This document shows, in pieces, positions 35,215 to 44,385 of a DNA stretch of 64,000 nucleotides. This stretch comes from Porcincola sp945869225 (lineage in GTDB: Bacteria > Bacillota > Clostridia > Lachnospirales > Lachnospiraceae). Position 1 is the first letter of the stretch. Each line of letters begins with the position of its first letter. Position numbers and translations under genes: made by a program. The stretch lies in contig NZ_JBQKGW010000007.1 of assembly GCF_052118625.1 (NCBI RefSeq), positions 1 through 64,000 of the forward strand. Reading direction: 5' to 3'. The notes beneath the pieces are model-generated. The model had not been told where the DNA came from. It made no database searches and was given only the letters and a program-made list of their open reading frames with translations.

Positions 35215-35679
35215 ATGGGAAAGGAATCAGTCAGACTGATCGCAAACAATAAAAAGGCTTATCATGACTACTTCATCGATGAGACATACGAGGCAGGAAT
35301 CGCGCTTGTAGGAACAGAAGTCAAGTCGCTTCGGATGGGGAAGTGCAGCATCAAGGAAGCTTACATCAGCATGGTCAACGGAGAAGCGCTGATCTACGGC
35401 ATGAATATCAGCCCGTATGAGAAGGGAAACATTTTCAACAAGGATCCGCTCCGGCCAAGGAAGCTTCTTCTTCACAGGCAGGAGCTTAACAAACTTTGGG
35501 GAGCCATCCAGCAGAAGGGTTTTACCATTGTTCCGCTCAAGGTTTACCTGAAGGGATCGCTTGTGAAGGTCGAAATCGGAGTAGCAAGAGGAAAGAAGCA
35601 GTACGATAAGCGGGCAGATATTGCGAAGAAGGATGCAAAGCGATCAATGGAGCGGGCATTCAAGGAATACAACCGCTGA
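35215..35679 (+). CDS. smpB: SsrA-binding protein SmpB
   Basis: 154 aa from the ATG at 35215 (AGGAG about 8 nt upstream); 32 codons of open frame before it are basic and unrelated. Signatures: IANNKKAYHDYFIDETYEAGIALVGTEVKSLR at the N-terminus and the C-terminal basic tail KKQYDKRADIAKKDAKR that enters the mRNA channel. It delivers tmRNA to stalled ribosomes. Its RNA partner ssrA lies only 0.7 kb downstream on the opposite strand. Confidence 0.98.
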   Translation: MGKESVRLIANNKKAYHDYFIDETYEAGIALVGTEVKSLRMGKCSIKEAYISMVNGEALIYGMNISPYEKGNIFNKDPLRPRKLLLHRQELNKLWGAIQQKGFTIVPLKVYLKGSLVKVEIGVARGKKQYDKRADIAKKDAKRSMERAFKEYNR

Positions 35680-35754
35680 ACATTGAGCGCGCCGGCAGGA
35701 CAGAATGTGCGGATGCGGGAAGCATTCAGACTGGATCCGGCAGAGGAGATGGCT

Positions 35755-36291
35755 ATGTCGCAGTTTACGGTATTCGATGTAGAGACGCCAAACAGAATGA
35801 ACAACCGGATGAGTGCGATCGGCATCACGATCATTGAGAATGAACAGATCGAAAAGGAATTCTACACACTTGTCAATCCGGAGACTCATTTTGATTCGTT
35901 TAATACGATGCTGACCGGGATCAGCGAAGAATCCGTCCGGAACGCACCTTCCTTTCCGGAGGTCTGGGAGAAAATTGAGCCATACATGTCAGGCGGCCTT
36001 CTGGTGGCGCATAATGCTCAGTTTGATATGGGGGTTCTGAAGAAATGTCTGCTTGCCTATGAAATTGAATGGAAGCCTTATGCGTACTATATCTGCACGG
36101 TCCAGATGGGAAGACGTCTCCTTCCGGGAATCAGCCACAAGCTGAACGATCTGTGTGACTACTATGGAATTGCACTCGATCATCACAAGGCGGACAGCGA
36201 CAGCAGAGCCTGTGCTCAGATCCTCCTTCGGTATCTTCAGAGTGGGGCGAACATCAGACCGTTCATTCGAACCTGTTCGCTGAACCGGTGA
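35755..36291 (+). CDS. DEDDh 3'-5' exonuclease (DnaQ-like)
   Basis: 178 aa from the ATG at 35755 with GAGGAG 6 nt upstream. The acidic residues of the exonuclease fold are seen in FDVETPNRMNNRMSAIG, AHNAQFDMGVL and HHKADSDSRACAQI (His-x4-Asp of the DEDDh class). It is a free-standing epsilon-like exonuclease of the kind paired with BRCT domains elsewhere, but no other domain is present. Its cellular target is unknown. It follows smpB by 75 nt and ends at the terminator shared with ssrA. Confidence 0.9.
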   Translation: MSQFTVFDVETPNRMNNRMSAIGITIIENEQIEKEFYTLVNPETHFDSFNTMLTGISEESVRNAPSFPEVWEKIEPYMSGGLLVAHNAQFDMGVLKKCLLAYEIEWKPYAYYICTVQMGRRLLPGISHKLNDLCDYYGIALDHHKADSDSRACAQILLRYLQSGANIRPFIRTCSLNR

Positions 36292-36324
36292 AGGGGGGAA
36301 GAGCGCACATGGAATGCGGCTGCG

Positions 36325-36358
36325 AAAAAAATCCGAACTCATGAGAGTTCGGATTTTG
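36325..36358. terminator. Bidirectional terminator between the exonuclease gene and ssrA
   Basis: AATCCGAACTC / GAGTTCGGATT stem, short loop, seven T on the minus strand and four on the plus strand. Confidence 0.88.
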
Positions 36359-36367
36359 CATGATAAG

Positions 36368-36709
36368 TGGAGTAGACGAGAGTCGAACTCGTGTCCGAAA
36401 GCCAATCCCCTGTCCTTCTACTATCGTAGTCTGTCTATTGACATTCCCTCCGCCGCACGGGAACAGACACCCTTGCGGTTTCAGTAGCTTCATGATACGC
36501 CCATATGCTCAAAGCTTTGCATAAGTCGTTTCCTGCAAGTTCGATACCTGAGTCTGCAGTGCAGGTGCTTCAGATCAGGCAGTTGCAGCCGTCAGGCTGC
36601 AGCGAGTTCAACGTTGTTATCAGCGTTTATATTTAGGTTGGGATTTAACGCATCACCCTGCGGATAGCTTCTCCAGCTTCACAGCCCCCGTCGAAACCTT
36701 TACTACCCC
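36368..36709 (-). ncRNA. ssrA: Transfer-messenger RNA (tmRNA)
   Basis: 342 nt on the minus strand. The 5' end GGGGTAG pairs with the 3' CTACTCC (one G-T), and TTTCGACGGGGG follows as in all tmRNAs; the T arm is ACGAG-TTCGACT-CTCGT. CCA is not encoded. The tag frame ends ADNNVELAAA then TGA (36592-36627), possibly starting with one Asn before; the AAA end is a variant of the usual LAA. Pseudoknot segments lie between tag and 3' end. It has its own promoter and terminator. Confidence 0.96.
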
Positions 36710-36729
36710 GGAGGTGAATCTGTACATCC

Positions 36730-36758
36730 AGTATACCGTCTGCAGGACAAACCGTCAA
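36730..36758 (-). promoter_or_regulatory. Sigma-A promoter of ssrA
   Basis: Minus strand: TTGACG, 17 bp, TATACT, placing the start about 15-20 nt before the mature 5' end. Confidence 0.85.
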
Positions 36759-36860
36759 GGAAGGATCAATTATCTAAAAACAGGCCGAAAGTTTTTCACA
36801 GTTCCAACACTGCTGCGTGGTATCATAGTAAAAATGTGTAAAATAACCAGGAGTGAAGAG

Positions 36861-37559
36861 ATGATGAACCAGGAGATCCGGAGCCAGGCCGAGGAGCGGG
36901 GCAGGCAGAAGAATGGGGACGGCCTGTTTGAGGAGACGAAACAGTTTGAAGAACTGATGATGATGTATGACTGCGCGATCCGGCAGGTTCAGACGAAGCT
37001 GGAGATTCTGGATGAGGAGTTTTCTGTCAGATACAGGCGTAACCCGATCTCCTCGATCGAGAGCAGGGTCAAGACGCCGATGAGTATCTACAGAAAACTG
37101 AAAAAACGGGGGCAGGAAATTTCAGTCAAGAGCATCGTCCGGAATCTGAACGATGTGGCAGGAGTCCGTGTCATCTGCAATTTCATTGACGACATCTATG
37201 ACATCGCGCGGATGCTCGGAAGGCAGGACGATCTGAAGGTCATATCCATCAAGGATTACATCAGAAACCCGAAGGAGAACGGGTACCGCAGCTATCACAT
37301 GATTGTCGAGATCCCCGTTTACTTTTCGCGGACAACCCGGTACCTGCGCGTGGAGATCCAGATCCGGACAATTGCGATGAATTTCTGGGCGAGCCTTGAG
37401 CATCAGATCCGGTACAAAAAGACACTGCCGGGGGATGTCGATCTGAATGCAATCTCTGCGGAACTGCGTGAGTGCGCGGATACGATTGCGGAGACAGACA
37501 GGCGGATGCTTGATATCAAAAACCGCCTGGCAAAATATGAAGACATGGAGGAGGAATGA
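36861..37559 (+). CDS. Small alarmone synthetase / GTP pyrophosphokinase family protein
   Basis: 232 aa from the ATG at 36861 (GGAG 7 nt upstream); the next codon is also ATG. RelA-SpoT synthetase motifs: RVKTPMSIYRKLKKRG, DVAGVRVICNFIDDIYDIA, ENGYRSYHMIVE, and VEIQIRTIAMNFWASLEHQ. There is no HD, TGS or ACT domain, so it matches the RelP/RelQ (YwaC/YjbM) class that makes (p)ppGpp, usually under transcriptional control. It heads an apparent operon with a two-component system. Confidence 0.94.
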   Translation: MMNQEIRSQAEERGRQKNGDGLFEETKQFEELMMMYDCAIRQVQTKLEILDEEFSVRYRRNPISSIESRVKTPMSIYRKLKKRGQEISVKSIVRNLNDVAGVRVICNFIDDIYDIARMLGRQDDLKVISIKDYIRNPKENGYRSYHMIVEIPVYFSRTTRYLRVEIQIRTIAMNFWASLEHQIRYKKTLPGDVDLNAISAELRECADTIAETDRRMLDIKNRLAKYEDMEEE

Positions 37560-37562
37560 GCG

Positions 37563-38264
37563 ATGGAGACATTGAAGGTGATGGTCGTCGATGATGAGGA
37601 ACGGATGAGGAAGCTTGTCCGGGACTTTCTGGTCAAGAAGAATTTTGAAGTCATCGAAGCCGGGGACGGCGCCGAGGCAGTTGACAAGTTTTTCTCGACA
37701 CGGGACATTGCGCTGATCATTCTGGATGTCATGATGCCGAAAATGGACGGCTGGGAGGTTGTCCGCGAGATACGGAAGGAGTCGAAGGTGCCGATCATCA
37801 TGCTGACGGCCAAATCGGATGAGCGGGACGAAGCGCTGGGCTTTGAGCTCGGAGTTGACGACTATGTGTCGAAGCCGTTCAGCCCGAAGATTCTGGTTGC
37901 GCGTGTGGAAGCCCTCCTGCGCAGGAGCGGCGCATTTGGATCGGATGATATTCTGAAGGCAGGGGCGATTGAGATTGACAAGGCCGCGCATCAGGTTCAG
38001 ATCGACGGACAGCCGGTGGAACTTTCGTTCAAGGAATTTGAGCTCCTGACCTATTTTGTGGAGAACCAGGGAATCGCGCTGTCGCGTGAGAAGATTCTCA
38101 ACAGCGTCTGGAATTATGACTACTTCGGGGATGCCCGGACGATTGATACACATGTCAAGAAACTGAGAGCAAAGATGGGACAGCGCGGCAACTATATCAA
38201 GACCATCTGGGGGATGGGCTACAAGTTCGAGGCGGACGATGAGCAGAAAGAAACAAAAGAATAA
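37563..38264 (+). CDS. OmpR/PhoB family response regulator
   Basis: 233 aa. Receiver domain with acidic pocket VVDDEERMRK, phospho-acceptor Asp in LIILDVMMPKMDG, and Lys in YVSKPFSPK; C-terminal winged helix with DARTIDTHVKKLRAKMG. GAGGAGG precedes the ATG, 3 nt after the previous stop. It overlaps the histidine kinase gene by 26 nt. By composition it resembles VicR/PhoP-like regulators; the target genes are unknown. Confidence 0.96.
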   Translation: METLKVMVVDDEERMRKLVRDFLVKKNFEVIEAGDGAEAVDKFFSTRDIALIILDVMMPKMDGWEVVREIRKESKVPIIMLTAKSDERDEALGFELGVDDYVSKPFSPKILVARVEALLRRSGAFGSDDILKAGAIEIDKAAHQVQIDGQPVELSFKEFELLTYFVENQGIALSREKILNSVWNYDYFGDARTIDTHVKKLRAKMGQRGNYIKTIWGMGYKFEADDEQKETKE

Positions 38265-40179
38265 GCGTACGTCCATATCCAGACAGCTGACGGTTACCTT
38301 CCTGTCGATCATCGGCATCATCATGCTGCTGATGTTTCTGGCCAACACCTTTCTGCTGGAAAAGTTCTATGAAAGGCGGCTGGAGAACACCCTTGTCTCT
38401 ATGTTCGAGATGGCGGACGAACATGTGACAGCGGATGGGCTGAATCAAACATTTTTTAATAAAAACTTCCTGGAGACGACGCAGAAGAACAGTGTGATCG
38501 CTGCGATCACGGATGCGGACTATGTTCCGGTTCTCGTATACGGAACGGGAAACGACAGCCTTGAGATCCTGTCCGCAAGACTGAATGGATATATATGGGG
38601 GATCGACCAGGGCAGCCAGGTTGTAAAGAAGGAGAGCAATTACACAATTCAGAAGAAGAAGGATGACCATCTGGGCAATGCCGTCTATCTGGAGCTGTAT
38701 GGAACCTTCACGAAAAACGGCTACCACATCCTGCTCCGGGTCCCGGTGGAGAGCATCCGGACATCTGCAAAGATTTCCAATGAGTTTGTCATGTACATGA
38801 TCCTGCTGGCCATTTTCCTCAGTGTAATCATGATCGGCTGGATGTCGAAACGGCTCACAAAACCGCTGACAGAGCTGACAGAGCTGTCCGAGCGCATGGC
38901 AAACCTGGACTTTAATGCCAGGTATACGTCGGGCGGCACGAATGAAATCGGGCGGCTGGGCGAGCATTTCAATCAGATGAGTCAGACCCTGGAAAAGACG
39001 ATCTCTGAGCTGAAGACAGCCAACAATGAATTACAGGCGAATCTGGATGCGAAAATCAAGGCGGAGGATGAGCGCCGCGAGTTTCTGTCGAATGTCTCGC
39101 ATGAGCTGAAGACGCCGCTGGCGCTGATCCAGGGATACGCAGAGGGACTGCAGGATTGCGTCAATGATGATCCGGAGTCCAGAGATTATTATTGCAGTGT
39201 CATCATTGACGAGGCCGGGAAGATGAACCAGCTGGTCCGTAAGCTGATGGCGCTCAATCAGCTGGAATCCGGCTATGACAAGGTGGAGATGACACGGTTT
39301 GATCTGGCAGAACTCATCCGTGGAAAAACCGCCTCCACAAAGATCCTGGCGGACCAGAAGGGTGCTTTGATCGAGGTGCAGTGTCCGACCTGTGTCCATG
39401 TCTGGGGGGATGAGTTCAAGGTAGAAGAGGTTCTGACCAACTACCTCAGCAACGCCATCAACCATGTGGAAGGGGCGCTGAAGATCCAGATCCGGGTAGA
39501 GGAGGACATTGAGCGAGGTGTCGTCCGCACAACAGTCTTCAACACAGGAAAGCCGATTCCGGAGGAGGATCTGGAGCATGTCTGGGACAAATTTTTCAAA
39601 GTCGACAAGGCCCGGACCCGCGCTTACGGGGGGTCCGGCGTCGGCCTGGCGATTGTGAAGGCAATCATGGAGTCCTTCCACCAGCGTTATGGCGTCCGCA
39701 ACGTGGAGGATGGCGTGGAATTCTGGTTTGAGCTGGAAGACGGAGACGGCGAGCTGGTGGATGAAGAGATGGAGGATGAAAAAAATCTTCTGACAAGGCA
39801 GGGCGGCGAAGCCGGCGGGCAGGCCAGGACTCCGATCTTCAGGCGGACCGAGGGCTCCAGGGAGGAGGATCTGGAATACAGAAGACAGCTTCAGCGGCAG
39901 CAGGAGGCTGCTGCGAGGAAAGAGCAGGCCCGCAGAGAACGTGAAGAGGAAAACCGTGCAGTAGATGCTGTCTGGGTGCCGGTCGGAAAAAAGGCGGGCC
40001 GAAAAGAGGATCCAAAGGATCAGAAGACGGCCGAAGGCCGGCAGGATGCAGAAGAAAGAATGGAAGACGGGATCAGAAAAGATGAGGCAGGAAGCAAAAA
40101 GCCGGAGAACGAGGGAGCAGAGAGTTGTGAGGGGGAAAGCAGGAAGCCAGTCGACAGCTCTCCAGAGGGCAGCCTGTAA
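38239..40179 (+). CDS. HAMP sensor histidine kinase with long charged tail
   Basis: 646 aa. Two membrane helices (about residues 14-35 and 180-200) frame an extracytoplasmic sensor of about 145 residues. HAMP follows, then HisKA with the phospho-His in FLSNVSHELKTPL, and the ATPase domain with N box (NYLSNAINHVEG) and G boxes (YGGSGVGLAIVKAI). The catalytic domain ends near residue 505. The last 140 residues are a Glu/Arg/Lys-rich, low-complexity tail with no domain I know. It pairs with the upstream response regulator. Confidence 0.95.
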   Translation: MSRKKQKNKRTSISRQLTVTFLSIIGIIMLLMFLANTFLLEKFYERRLENTLVSMFEMADEHVTADGLNQTFFNKNFLETTQKNSVIAAITDADYVPVLVYGTGNDSLEILSARLNGYIWGIDQGSQVVKKESNYTIQKKKDDHLGNAVYLELYGTFTKNGYHILLRVPVESIRTSAKISNEFVMYMILLAIFLSVIMIGWMSKRLTKPLTELTELSERMANLDFNARYTSGGTNEIGRLGEHFNQMSQTLEKTISELKTANNELQANLDAKIKAEDERREFLSNVSHELKTPLALIQGYAEGLQDCVNDDPESRDYYCSVIIDEAGKMNQLVRKLMALNQLESGYDKVEMTRFDLAELIRGKTASTKILADQKGALIEVQCPTCVHVWGDEFKVEEVLTNYLSNAINHVEGALKIQIRVEEDIERGVVRTTVFNTGKPIPEEDLEHVWDKFFKVDKARTRAYGGSGVGLAIVKAIMESFHQRYGVRNVEDGVEFWFELEDGDGELVDEEMEDEKNLLTRQGGEAGGQARTPIFRRTEGSREEDLEYRRQLQRQQEAAARKEQARREREEENRAVDAVWVPVGKKAGRKEDPKDQKTAEGRQDAEERMEDGIRKDEAGSKKPENEGAESCEGESRKPVDSSPEGSL

Positions 40180-41599
40180 GAAGGTTTCCGGAGGGAAACC
40201 GGCCGGGAAGACAAGTCTCCTAAGCAAGCCGGGAAAAGGGACGCCCGGCGCGGACGTATTAGTCGTCGGCGGAGGAGCGGCAGGCATGATGGCAGCCTGT
40301 GCGGCGGCGGAAGCCGGCGCTCGTGTGATCCTGCTCGAAAAAAATGAAAAGGCAGGGAAGAAGATTTATATTACCGGAAAGGGCAGATGTAATTTCACCA
40401 ATGCCTGTGATCCGGAAGATTTCCTGAGCCAGGTTTCCTGTCATGCCTCCTTTTTATACTCGTCCGTCTACGGGTTCGACCCGGCGGCAGTGATTGCGTG
40501 GTTTGAGGAGCATGGCTGCCGGACAAAGGTGGAGCGCGGAAACCGGGCTTTTCCTCAGAGCGATCACGCCTCGGATATCACTAAAGCGCTTGAACGGGCG
40601 ATGCGGGAGAGCGGGGTACAGATCAGGCTCCATTCAGAGGCTGCCAGGATTATATTTTCGGGACAGCAGGATGAAGCCGGGCAGGAAGATGCGCTCATGC
40701 CGGACGGCTCCGAACATCGCAGGGAGAAGACGGCAGACAGGGCGGATGAGCAGCGGACGGTCAAGGGCGTCTGTCTGTCCGATGGGACCGTTGTTTCGGC
40801 GAAAGCAGTTGTGATCGCGACAGGGGGCCTTTCCTACCCGACAACGGGCTCTACCGGTGACGGGTACCGGATTGCAGAAAAGGCAGGCCATACGGTGGAA
40901 CCCTGCAGTCCTTCGCTTGTTCCGCTCTGCTGCGCGGAGGAAGACCTGTTTGAGATGCAGGGTTTGTCCCTGAAGAATGTAACGCTCCAAATCTTCAATG
41001 GGAAGCGGAAAGTCTGGGACGGATTTGGTGAGATGATGTTCACGCATTTCGGCGTGACGGGACCGCTGGTTCTGACAGCAAGTGCTGACCTTGCCGACTG
41101 CCTGAGGAAGGGACAGATGAAGGCGGAAATCGACCTGAAACCAGCGCTGTCTGAAGAAAAGCTGGATGAGCGGATTCTGAGAGCCTTCGAACAGAACCCG
41201 AACAAGGAGATCCGCAATGTGGCGCCTGAGGTGTATCCTCAGAAGATGGTTCCTGTCCTGCTCAGACGGTGCCGGATTGATCCGCAGAAGGCGGTCAACA
41301 GTATCACAAAAGCTGAGCGCGCCAGCCTTGTCCGTGAAACGAAGCATTTTTCCTTTACGATTACACATCCTGGAACTTTCCGGGAGGCAGTTGTGACGCA
41401 CGGAGGCGTCCGGGTTCGGGAAGTCGATCCGGGGACGATGGAGTCCAGAAAAACGGCCGGGCTGTTCTTTGCAGGCGAGGTGCTTGATGTTGACGCGCAT
41501 ACCGGCGGGTATAACCTGCAGATTGCCTGGTCAACAGGCCGCGCAGCAGGCCTTGGGGCAGCGGCATACGCAAAGGCCTGCAGCAAGGAAGCCGAATGA
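40127..41599 (+). CDS. NAD(P)/FAD-dependent oxidoreductase, HI0933/YhiN family
   Basis: 490 aa if it starts at the GTG at 40127, which has GAGGGAG about 9 nt upstream; this overlaps the kinase gene by 53 nt. No start codon exists between the kinase stop and the flavin motif. The N-terminal FAD loop is VLVVGGGAAGMMAACAAAEAG, then YITGKGRCNFTNAC and a C-terminal GEVLDVDAHTGGYNLQIAW motif, all hallmarks of the family. The reaction is not established. It is often next to cmk in Firmicutes, as here. Confidence 0.9.
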   Translation: MRGKAGSQSTALQRAACKKVSGGKPAGKTSLLSKPGKGTPGADVLVVGGGAAGMMAACAAAEAGARVILLEKNEKAGKKIYITGKGRCNFTNACDPEDFLSQVSCHASFLYSSVYGFDPAAVIAWFEEHGCRTKVERGNRAFPQSDHASDITKALERAMRESGVQIRLHSEAARIIFSGQQDEAGQEDALMPDGSEHRREKTADRADEQRTVKGVCLSDGTVVSAKAVVIATGGLSYPTTGSTGDGYRIAEKAGHTVEPCSPSLVPLCCAEEDLFEMQGLSLKNVTLQIFNGKRKVWDGFGEMMFTHFGVTGPLVLTASADLADCLRKGQMKAEIDLKPALSEEKLDERILRAFEQNPNKEIRNVAPEVYPQKMVPVLLRRCRIDPQKAVNSITKAERASLVRETKHFSFTITHPGTFREAVVTHGGVRVREVDPGTMESRKTAGLFFAGEVLDVDAHTGGYNLQIAWSTGRAAGLGAAAYAKACSKEAE

Positions 41600-41637
41600 G
41601 AGATGAGAGACAGAATAACCTGAGTGAGGGAGGGGTC

Positions 41638-43308
41638 ATGAGTTTTTCTATTGCAATTGACGGGCCTGCGGGAGCGGGAAAGAGCACAGTTGCGAGGCGT
41701 GCGGCGCAGAAACTGGGATTTGTGTATGTTGACACAGGAGCAATGTACCGCACCATCGCCCTTTATATGCTGGAGCACAAGGTGGATGTAGAGAACCAGA
41801 ATGCGCTGAAGGAGGCACTGAGCCAGATCGAGATTGGGGTTCGATATCAGGACGGTATGCAGCAGATGCTCCTGAATGGAGTGGATGTCAGCGGACGAAT
41901 CCGGACGCAGGAGGTGTCGGATCAGGCTTCTGTGACGGCAGCGAAGCCGGCGGTGAGGCAGAAGCTTCTGAATCTTCAGAGAGAACTCGCAGGTCATGAA
42001 AATGTGATCATGGACGGACGGGATATCGGCACACGCATCCTTCCGGATGCGCCGCTGAAAATTTTTCTGACAGCCAGCAGCAGGGAGCGGGCCAGACGCC
42101 GGTATGCGGAGCTTCAGCAGAAGGGGGAAGCCTGCAGTCTTGAAGAGATTCAGAGAGAGATCGAGGAACGCGACGACCGGGACAGTCACAGAGCGGAAGC
42201 ACCGCTCAGGCAGGCGGATGACGCCATTCTGCTGGACACCTCAGATCTCAGCGCAGAGGAGGCGGTGGACAGAATTGTGAAGCTGGCAGAGACGGCGATG
42301 CGCGATGCGAAAAAAAAGGAGGGTGCCAGGCGAGATATCCATTCACCTGAGGCGAGGATTCAGGAACTGAAAGTCCTGATGCAGAGGGCGGACAGTCCGC
42401 TGAAGGGCCAGCTGTGGGTATCGGATGACGGAAAGGCGGCTGTCTATCTGGCTGCCAGCGCCGGCTTCTGCTTTGGAGTCCATCGGGCAGTGGATACAGT
42501 CTACGATCAGATTAAGGAAGGAAAGCCACCCATCTGTACCTACGGACCCATCATTCACAACGAGATGGTGGTTGCGGATCTGAAACGGCATGGTGTCGTG
42601 GAGATCGATGACGAGGCGCAGCTGTCCGGGATCAGGGAGGGGACGGTTGTGATCCGGTCACATGGCGTTCCGGAGCGCATATACGAGCAGATCAGAGGGC
42701 AGGGGCTGAAACTGGTTGATGCAACCTGTCCGTATGTGAAGAAGATTCATCAGATCGTAAAGGAGAAGAGCGCGGAGGGCTTCCAGATCGTCATCATCGG
42801 CAACGCGCATCATCCGGAGGTGGAAGGCATCATGGGATGGTGCAGTTCCCCGGCGATTGTAATCGGTACGGAGGAGGAGGCGCAGAAGCTTGTGGAGAGT
42901 GGCATTCAGAAGCCCCTTTGTGTCGTCAGCCAGACAACCTTTAATCTGAAGAAATTTCACAAACTGGTTGAAATCATTACGCAATTGCGGTATCATGAAA
43001 GCGCTATATTGAATACTATATGTAATGCAACGGAAGAGCGGCAGACGGAAGCTGATGCGATTGCACAGATTGCAGATGCGATGATCGTAATCGGCGGCAG
43101 AAACAGTTCAAACACACAGAAGTTGGTTGATATCTGCAGAAAAGAGTGCGAAAGCACCTTTTTTGTGCAAACTTTCGATGATTTGAATCTTCGGCTAGTG
43201 CCATCCAGGGGCATCGTTGGTATTTCAGCGGGGGCATCTACCCCAAACAATATTATCGAGGAGGTTTCAAAACAATGTCGGAAGACAATACTTTTGAACA
43301 GATGCTGA
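41638..43308 (+). CDS. cmk-ispH: Fused cytidylate kinase and HMB-PP reductase (Cmk-IspH)
   Basis: 556 aa from the ATG at 41638 (GGGAGGGG just upstream); an ATG at 41596 overlaps the previous stop and is possible. Residues 1-220 are cytidylate kinase: P-loop DGPAGAGKST, DTGAMYR, and MDGRDIGTRI. After a linker of about 45 residues comes IspH with its three cluster cysteines in GFCFGV, DATCPYV and NTICNAT, plus SHGVPERIYE. One half phosphorylates CMP; the other completes the MEP isoprenoid pathway. The end overlaps rpsA by 34 nt in another frame. Confidence 0.95.
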   Translation: MSFSIAIDGPAGAGKSTVARRAAQKLGFVYVDTGAMYRTIALYMLEHKVDVENQNALKEALSQIEIGVRYQDGMQQMLLNGVDVSGRIRTQEVSDQASVTAAKPAVRQKLLNLQRELAGHENVIMDGRDIGTRILPDAPLKIFLTASSRERARRRYAELQQKGEACSLEEIQREIEERDDRDSHRAEAPLRQADDAILLDTSDLSAEEAVDRIVKLAETAMRDAKKKEGARRDIHSPEARIQELKVLMQRADSPLKGQLWVSDDGKAAVYLAASAGFCFGVHRAVDTVYDQIKEGKPPICTYGPIIHNEMVVADLKRHGVVEIDDEAQLSGIREGTVVIRSHGVPERIYEQIRGQGLKLVDATCPYVKKIHQIVKEKSAEGFQIVIIGNAHHPEVEGIMGWCSSPAIVIGTEEEAQKLVESGIQKPLCVVSQTTFNLKKFHKLVEIITQLRYHESAILNTICNATEERQTEADAIAQIADAMIVIGGRNSSNTQKLVDICRKECESTFFVQTFDDLNLRLVPSRGIVGISAGASTPNNIIEEVSKQCRKTILLNRC

Positions 43309-44363
43309 ATGAAACATTTAAGCCGATTCATGTCGGGGAAGTCGTTGAGGGAGAGGTCATCGATGTAAAGCCGGATGAAGCGATCCTGAATATCAACGGC
43401 AAGTCAGACGGAATTCTCACAAGAAACGAGTATTCCAATGAACCGTGCGACCTCACTGAAAAGATTCATGTTGGCGACAAGATGGAAGTCAAGATCATGA
43501 AGGTCAACGATGGCGAGGGTCAGACCGTTCTGACGTACAAGAGACTGGCTGCAGAGAAGGGCAACAAGAGACTGGAGGAGGCCTTCAACAACCATGAGGT
43601 ACTCAAGGCACCGGTTGTCCAGGTCCTTTCTGGCGGGCTTTCCGTTGTGGTCGAAGGCGCCCGCGTCTTCATCCCGGCATCTCTTGTGTCTGATACATAT
43701 GAGAAGAATCTCGACAAGTACAAGGATCAGGAGATCGAGTTCGTTGTCACTGAGTTCAACCCGCGCAGACGCCGCATCATCGGCGACCGCAAGCAGCTTC
43801 TTGTTGAGCGCAAGAAAGAGCTGCAGAAGGAGCTGTTCGAGCGGATTCATGTCGGCGACCGCGTCGAGGGTGTTGTCAAGAACGTGACAGACTTTGGCGC
43901 ATTCATCGATCTGGGCGGCGCAGATGGACTCCTTCATATCTCCGAGATGTCCTGGGGCCATGTTGAAAACCCGAAGAAGGTCTTCAAGGTTGGCGAAAAG
44001 GTCGAGGTCATGATCAAGAACATCAACAGCGAGAGCGGAAAGATCGCGCTGACCCGTAAGTTCCCGGATGCAAATCCGTGGAATGATGCGTCTGAGAAGT
44101 ACGCAGTCGGAACCGTGATCACCGGCAAGGTTGCCCGCATGACAGACTTCGGTGCATTTGTCGAGCTGGAGCCGGGTGTTGATGCTCTGCTTCATGTTTC
44201 ACAGATCTCTCATGAGCATGTGGACAAGCCGTCCGATGTTCTGAAGGTCGGTCAGGAGATCGAGGCGAAGATTGTCGACTTCAATGGCGAGGATCACAAG
44301 ATTTCCCTGAGCATGAAGGCCCTTGAGACTTCCGCTCCGAAGAGCGATGCTGAGGAAGAGTAA
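43275..44363 (+). CDS. rpsA: 30S ribosomal protein S1-like protein, four S1 domains
   Basis: 362 aa. Four S1 RNA-binding repeats: residues about 20-90, 105-175, 190-260 and 275-345; the third and fourth carry the strong motif DFGAFIDLGGADGLLHISEM and DFGAFVELEPGVDALLHVSQ. GAGGAGG lies 10 nt before the ATG, inside the ispH coding end. In many clostridia S1 is fused to IspH; here it is a separate overlapping frame. It assists mRNA binding to the 30S subunit. A terminator follows at 44386. Confidence 0.95.
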   Translation: MSEDNTFEQMLNETFKPIHVGEVVEGEVIDVKPDEAILNINGKSDGILTRNEYSNEPCDLTEKIHVGDKMEVKIMKVNDGEGQTVLTYKRLAAEKGNKRLEEAFNNHEVLKAPVVQVLSGGLSVVVEGARVFIPASLVSDTYEKNLDKYKDQEIEFVVTEFNPRRRRIIGDRKQLLVERKKELQKELFERIHVGDRVEGVVKNVTDFGAFIDLGGADGLLHISEMSWGHVENPKKVFKVGEKVEVMIKNINSESGKIALTRKFPDANPWNDASEKYAVGTVITGKVARMTDFGAFVELEPGVDALLHVSQISHEHVDKPSDVLKVGQEIEAKIVDFNGEDHKISLSMKALETSAPKSDAEEE

Positions 44364-44385
44364 TCTGTTTCATTGAATTTTGAAA

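Noticed and set aside
36263..36493. Open frames inside tmRNA
   Set aside because: The region folds as tmRNA with matched acceptor and T arm; the frames lack ribosome sites.
37122..38348. 408-aa open frame antisense to the alarmone synthetase and response regulator
   Set aside because: Composition (His/Arg/Leu-rich) is that of a reversed GC-rich gene and no motif is found.
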